From assembly GCA_022826755.1 (NCBI GenBank), contig JAJDUG010000041.1, forward strand, positions 21,745-85,744: a DNA stretch of 64,000 nt. The letters run 5' to 3'. Each line of letters opens with the position of its first letter. Within the stretch, counting starts at the first letter, position 1. Source of the DNA: Acidobacteriota bacterium. Lineage in GTDB: Bacteria > Acidobacteriota > Terriglobia > Versatilivoradales > Versatilivoraceae. This document shows positions 62,501 to 64,000 of the stretch, in pieces. Under the pieces are notes generated by a model. It searched no databases, was not told the origin of the DNA, and saw only the letters and a list, made by a program, of their open reading frames with translations. The position numbers and the translations under genes are program-made.

Positions 62501-62666
62501 AGCCGAGGTGATGAAACGGATTGCGGCTCCCCTGGTTGGAGGGGTGACGACTTCGGGCCTGGTGGTGCTGGTGGTCCTGCCCCTGGTCTATTCCGTTTGG
62601 AAAAGCCGGGGTCTGCCCAAGGGTGAGAGGTTCACCGCTCTGCATGACCTCGATGAAGAGTCGTGA
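59523..62666 (+). CDS. cusA: HME-family RND efflux pump, Cu/Ag type
   Basis: The 1047-residue inner-membrane pump starts at ATG 59523 (GAGAGGAAG upstream). Conserved features: [83 protein letters not shown] and the C-terminal [16 protein letters not shown]. TM4 reads [21 protein letters not shown], the CusA-type pattern (AIAxGxMVD), not the CzcA type (ALDFGxIVDGA). It should export Cu(I) or Ag(I) through CusC with CusB. Confidence 0.95.
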   Translation: [1047 protein letters not shown]

Positions 62667-62730
62667 GCCGGATCGTGGCGCGGTGGTTCCCGGCCGGCCA
62701 CAGGGGCCGAAACCGGTCTTTCCGAAGGAG

Positions 62731-63216
62731 TCAATTCAGTGGCAGTGCGCTGAAGGGGAGCAGCCTGCCCCCATGCTCCTGCCTGAAGTCTTCCGCGGAT
62801 TGCCGGCTGGAGAATGCCAAAACGCTCGGGGAGCACCGGTCGAATTGCATTGCGGCCGGTTGTTTTTGCGAATCCGTGAGCACAGGATGTTGCAAGCAGA
62901 GATTGACGTCGCTTCCTTGCACCACGTAGGCCTCCGCCGGGGCAATCCTGGACCCGGTCTCGAAGTCGGTGAGCTCGACCACGGGGACCGGCTGTCCTGC
63001 CTGGCGGCCAAACGTTACGGCGCAGGTCGGGCAACAGAAGGCTTCCTTGCGCCCCTGCTGCAGTGCAACCACCTGGCTGCCCGCATGGAGGTGGCGCTGG
63101 CAAACCCGACAGCCATGCGGCCGGGAGCCCTCTCTCCACTGCCAGGCGGTGTAGATCAAGCCTCCAACCGCCACCAGCAGGGCCAAAAGGACGATTTTCT
63201 CGGTCGCGCGCTTCAT
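62731..63216 (-). CDS. NosL-like membrane-anchored protein
   Basis: The 161-residue protein has an N-terminal anchor (IVLLALLVAVGGLIYTAW), CRVCQRHLH and FCCPTCAVTFG cysteine motifs, then ETGSRIAPAEAYVVQGSDVN and PSVLAFSSRQSAEDFRQEHGGRLLPFSAL, resembling NosL copper chaperones. It converges on cusA with 64 nt between them and may handle copper. Confidence in the exact family is moderate. Confidence 0.72.
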   Translation of the reverse strand: MKRATEKIVLLALLVAVGGLIYTAWQWREGSRPHGCRVCQRHLHAGSQVVALQQGRKEAFCCPTCAVTFGRQAGQPVPVVELTDFETGSRIAPAEAYVVQGSDVNLCLQHPVLTDSQKQPAAMQFDRCSPSVLAFSSRQSAEDFRQEHGGRLLPFSALPLN

Positions 63217-63276
63217 GGCAATGATTCAAGGTTTCGGCGGACCTCTTGTCACCCTCTACGATCGCCACTGGGCAAT

Positions 63277-63365
63277 TGGTGCCCGGGACCGGAGTCGAAC
63301 CGGTACGGAGGAAACCCTCCGAAGGATTTTAAGTCCTTTGCGTCTACCAATTTCGCCACCCAGGC
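63277..63365 (-). tRNA. tRNA-Leu (anticodon UAA)
   Basis: Read on the minus strand, the 89 nt gene has acceptor arms GCCTGGG and CCCGGGC, a 5 bp anticodon stem (AAGGA/TCCTT) with loop CTTAAAA (anticodon TAA), a long class II variable arm (CGGAGG...CCTCCG) and T loop GGTTCGACTCC. The 3' CCA is encoded (63279-63277). Confidence 0.95.
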
Positions 63366-63421
63366 ATACCCTTCCATCCAATCGGTCGGTGAGCTTCGGC
63401 CAAGCCAGGCAAAGGGTTCGA

Positions 63422-63451
63422 GATATAGCACCTTGCAGACGAAGCTGTCAA
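63422..63451 (-). promoter_or_regulatory. Promoter of tRNA-Leu
   Basis: On the minus strand a perfect TTGACA (63451-63446), an 18 nt spacer and TATATC (63427-63422) precede the tRNA by about 57 nt. A typical strong tRNA promoter. Confidence 0.55.
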
Positions 63452-63524
63452 TCGGGCCCAAGCGGACCGTGCCCGATTCCCGGGCAGGATGTAATCCATG
63501 TTCCCGGTTTGTAGTGTGGAGGAT

Positions 63525-63747
63525 GCCCACCCGGGAACGCGGGCGTCCCGCCCGCACCATGTCCGGCACAGCCTCGGCCATCTCCGCCACCTCGTTCGAC
63601 CCGTAACTGCGCGGGGGCCTCCTCGGGTCTTGCCCGTGCGGTTCACTCCGAAAGGCCCGCTGCCTGCCTGCAACCTCCCGCTGACGCTCCGTGACCTCCA
63701 GCCAGAAATAAGGTTGCGGGCGGGACGCCCGCGCTCCCGGGTGGGCC
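63525..63747 (+). mobile_element. R6 MITE-like element, copy E
   Basis: Same orientation as the copies at 19 kb, with terminal inverted repeats at 63525-63556 and 63716-63747 and the left flank CATGTTCCCGGTTTGTAGTG. At 63770 the border motif GAATGTTGCAAAAGGCTCCG recurs. Confidence 0.75.
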
Positions 63748-63789
63748 TTTCGGGCGGCCCGTGCAGATCCGAATGTTGCAAAAGGCTCC

Positions 63790-64000
63790 GTTGATCGAGG
63801 AGGCATCACAACCGATTGCATCTGGATCCCAAATCGAAAATCCCCAATCTGCAATCCACAATCAGTACTGTCCCGTTAACGGTTTGAGCTAATCGTGTAA
63901 GTATCAGTGAGACATGAAGTTATAGTTGTTTGTCATCGTTTTCGATTTCAACTCAATCACGTTTGGGTCATCCTCATTCCAACGGAAAGGAGGATGGCAA
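63790..64000. other. AT-richer right end of the window, possible start of another element
   Basis: From 63790 the composition becomes AT-richer and no repeat copy or gene is seen. The window ends at GGAAAGGAGGATGGCAA, an RBS-like GGAAAGGAGG beside ATG (63994), so a gene may begin at or beyond the end. CTGTCCCGTTAACGGTTT near 63870 hints at an insertion-sequence end, unproven. Confidence 0.3.

Noticed and set aside
1..64000. CRISPR array or prophage
   Set aside because: No regularly spaced identical repeats with unique spacers, and no capsid, tail, integrase or terminase genes.

Overview
This 64 kb window is a GC-rich bacterial chromosome segment with 46 protein-coding genes (one running off the left edge), one tRNA, three gene remnants or ends, and many short dispersed repeats in the gaps. 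It has no rRNA, phage module, CRISPR array or complete insertion sequence. The gene set suggests a Gram-negative heterotroph, most likely Acidobacteriota or a neighbouring phylum: secreted PQQ-propeller proteins, a Tat-exported Gfo/Idh oxidoreductase, DUF1844, DUF5612-ACT, a YtxJ-like thiol protein, Lnt and an RND efflux system. This placement rests on gene content alone, with no marker gene.

Left part (1-18.8 kb): the 5' end of pheA diverges from a DUF1015 gene. nadA follows, with a truncated SDR fragment behind it, then a HigA antitoxin whose HigB toxin has decayed. A minus-strand run carries archease, a zinc-ribbon membrane protein and a small protein. Next come a 1268-residue secreted LamG protein, tex with an unusual acidic insert, alaX and thrC, a TPR protein, and a sulfite reductase with a companion gene.

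Middle (18.8-31 kb): a 760 bp repeat block precedes a sugar-acid catabolic set (YjhG/YagF-type dehydratase, KDPG-type aldolase, PfkB kinase). A membrane operon nfeD-slipin-SPOR-lnt follows, then a CtpA-like protease and an FGE-fold protein.

Right-middle (31-54 kb): a PgpH-type HD phosphohydrolase, a thioredoxin-fold protein, two PQQ-propeller proteins, a D-aminoacylase-like lipoprotein that has lost its metal ligands, a YtxJ-like protein, a second TPR protein, an FAH-family enzyme with an ACT-DUF5612 protein, and a Gfo/Idh oxidoreductase. A plus-strand series then runs from DUF1844 through an NSS symporter, a hydroxyproline-epimerase-type racemase, an SSS symporter, a HpaI-type aldolase and an FAH enzyme to ribF.

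Right end (54-64 kb): an LCMT-like methyltransferase diverges from a Cu/Ag efflux cluster (Cys-rich leader protein, CusC, CusB, CusA), with a 244 bp MITE-like element between cusB and cusA. A convergent NosL-like protein and tRNA-Leu(UAA) follow.

The most distinctive signals are (i) at least six families of intergenic repeats, several with terminal inverted repeats, (ii) the metal-ligand-less amidohydrolase, (iii) the element inside the copper operon and a matching end at the 3' terminus of the racemase gene, and (iv) the orphaned HigA.
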